From Pseudomonas khorasanensis (GTDB taxonomy: Bacteria > Pseudomonadota > Gammaproteobacteria > Pseudomonadales > Pseudomonadaceae): DNA of 64,000 nucleotides. The position numbers and the translations under genes were made by a program. The stretch lies in the NCBI RefSeq assembly GCF_014268505.2, contig NZ_JABWQP020000001.1, positions 1,240,001 through 1,304,000 on the forward strand, written 5' to 3'. The notes beneath the pieces are model-generated. The model had not been told where the DNA came from and made no database searches. It was given only the letters and a program-made list of their open reading frames with translations. Position 1 is the first letter of the stretch, and each line of letters opens with the position of its first letter. Shown here one piece after another: positions 63,814-64,000 of this stretch.

Positions 63814-64000
63814 ATGAAATTCATTCACCAGCGCGAGCACCTCAACGAAGACGACATCGTCGTCATTCAATGCTCGCAGATGTGCAACATCCGTTTGATG
63901 AACGACGCCAACTTCCGCAGCTTCAAAAATGGCGGTCGTCACACTTATCACGGCGGCGCGTTCGACACGTTCCCGGCCCGCATCACTGCGCCGAGCACCG
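63814..64000 (+). CDS. DUF1883 domain protein, truncated by the window edge
   Basis: The first 62 codons of a gene; CTGGAGG lies six bases before ATG 63814. The reading MKFIHQREHLNEDDIVVIQC, continuing NIRLMNDANFRSFKNGGRHT, is a close match to DUF1883, a small family of unknown function that in full is about 100 residues. The 3' end lies outside the window. Confidence 0.85.
   Translation, partial: MKFIHQREHLNEDDIVVIQCSQMCNIRLMNDANFRSFKNGGRHTYHGGAFDTFPARITAPST

Noticed and set aside
63615..63824. A 69-codon minus-strand frame upstream of the DUF1883 gene
   Set aside because: It overlaps the promoter and ribosome site of the DUF1883 gene, lacks a ribosome site and has no recognisable domain.

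Overview
The window reads as chromosome of a fluorescent Pseudomonas (P. fluorescens group). The reasons are a mannitol operon in mtlEFGKDYZ order, a ptxS-kguEKTD 2-ketogluconate operon, an MvaU-type H-NS analogue, DUF2790 and DUF1652 proteins (Pseudomonas families), and several families of palindromic REP elements at gene ends. I see no rRNA, tRNA, CRISPR array, insertion sequence or complete prophage.

Layout. 1-5932: 3' part of the mannitol/polyol operon (ABC permease end, ATPase, mannitol dehydrogenase, xylulokinase, fructokinase). 5977-6597: lysozyme-like lipoprotein. 6917-14391: orphan type VI secretion island made of VgrG, a DUF4123 adaptor, a 1187-aa LysM-headed putative effector and a periplasmic Sel1-repeat candidate immunity protein; the last two become A/T-rich. 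14662-19184: small secreted and membrane proteins, ecotin, a short threonine dehydratase behind a complete-looking transcription attenuator, and a nicotinamidase. 19200-25743: RstAB-like two-component system divergent from an RND efflux adaptor and pump. 26297-32240: accessory surface region with a hypothetical protein, an autotransporter and two Ig-like repeat proteins. 32448-37771: PtxS regulator and kguEKTD, with two identical PtxS operators. 37888-44875: AruH-type transaminase, chemoreceptor, glycerate kinase, CdaR regulator and a sugar-acid MFS transporter. 45034-53659: acyltransferase, RarD, HPPD, EamA exporter with divergent LysR regulator, CSS-EAL phosphodiesterase and MvaU. 53876-57479: secreted protein, glyoxalase I, AhpF and AhpC. 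57617-59745: tyrosine recombinase divergent from a KfrA-like coiled-coil DNA-binding protein. 59742-62068: glutathione reductase and GalU. 62327-64000: small proteins and lipoproteins, ending in a truncated DUF1883 gene.

How the genes work together. Two sugar modules dominate. Mannitol, arabitol or sorbitol enters by the ABC transporter, is oxidised by MtlD to a ketose and phosphorylated by MtlY or MtlZ. 2-Ketogluconate enters by KguT, is phosphorylated by KguK and reduced by KguD to 6-phosphogluconate under PtxS control. A third sugar-acid unit (CdaR, MFS carrier, glycerate kinase) sits next to them. AhpC, AhpF, GorA and GloA form a redox and detoxification block.

The items I consider most worth a second look are the probably leaderless Ile-codon leader peptide with overlapping terminator and antiterminator segments in front of the regulatory-domain-less threonine dehydratase (17603-17790); the VgrG-linked effector and immunity module; the recombinase/KfrA pair with a four-box GTAC operator; a 16-bp palindrome shared by two accessory loci; and a sugar kinase whose C-terminus is encoded by a REP element.
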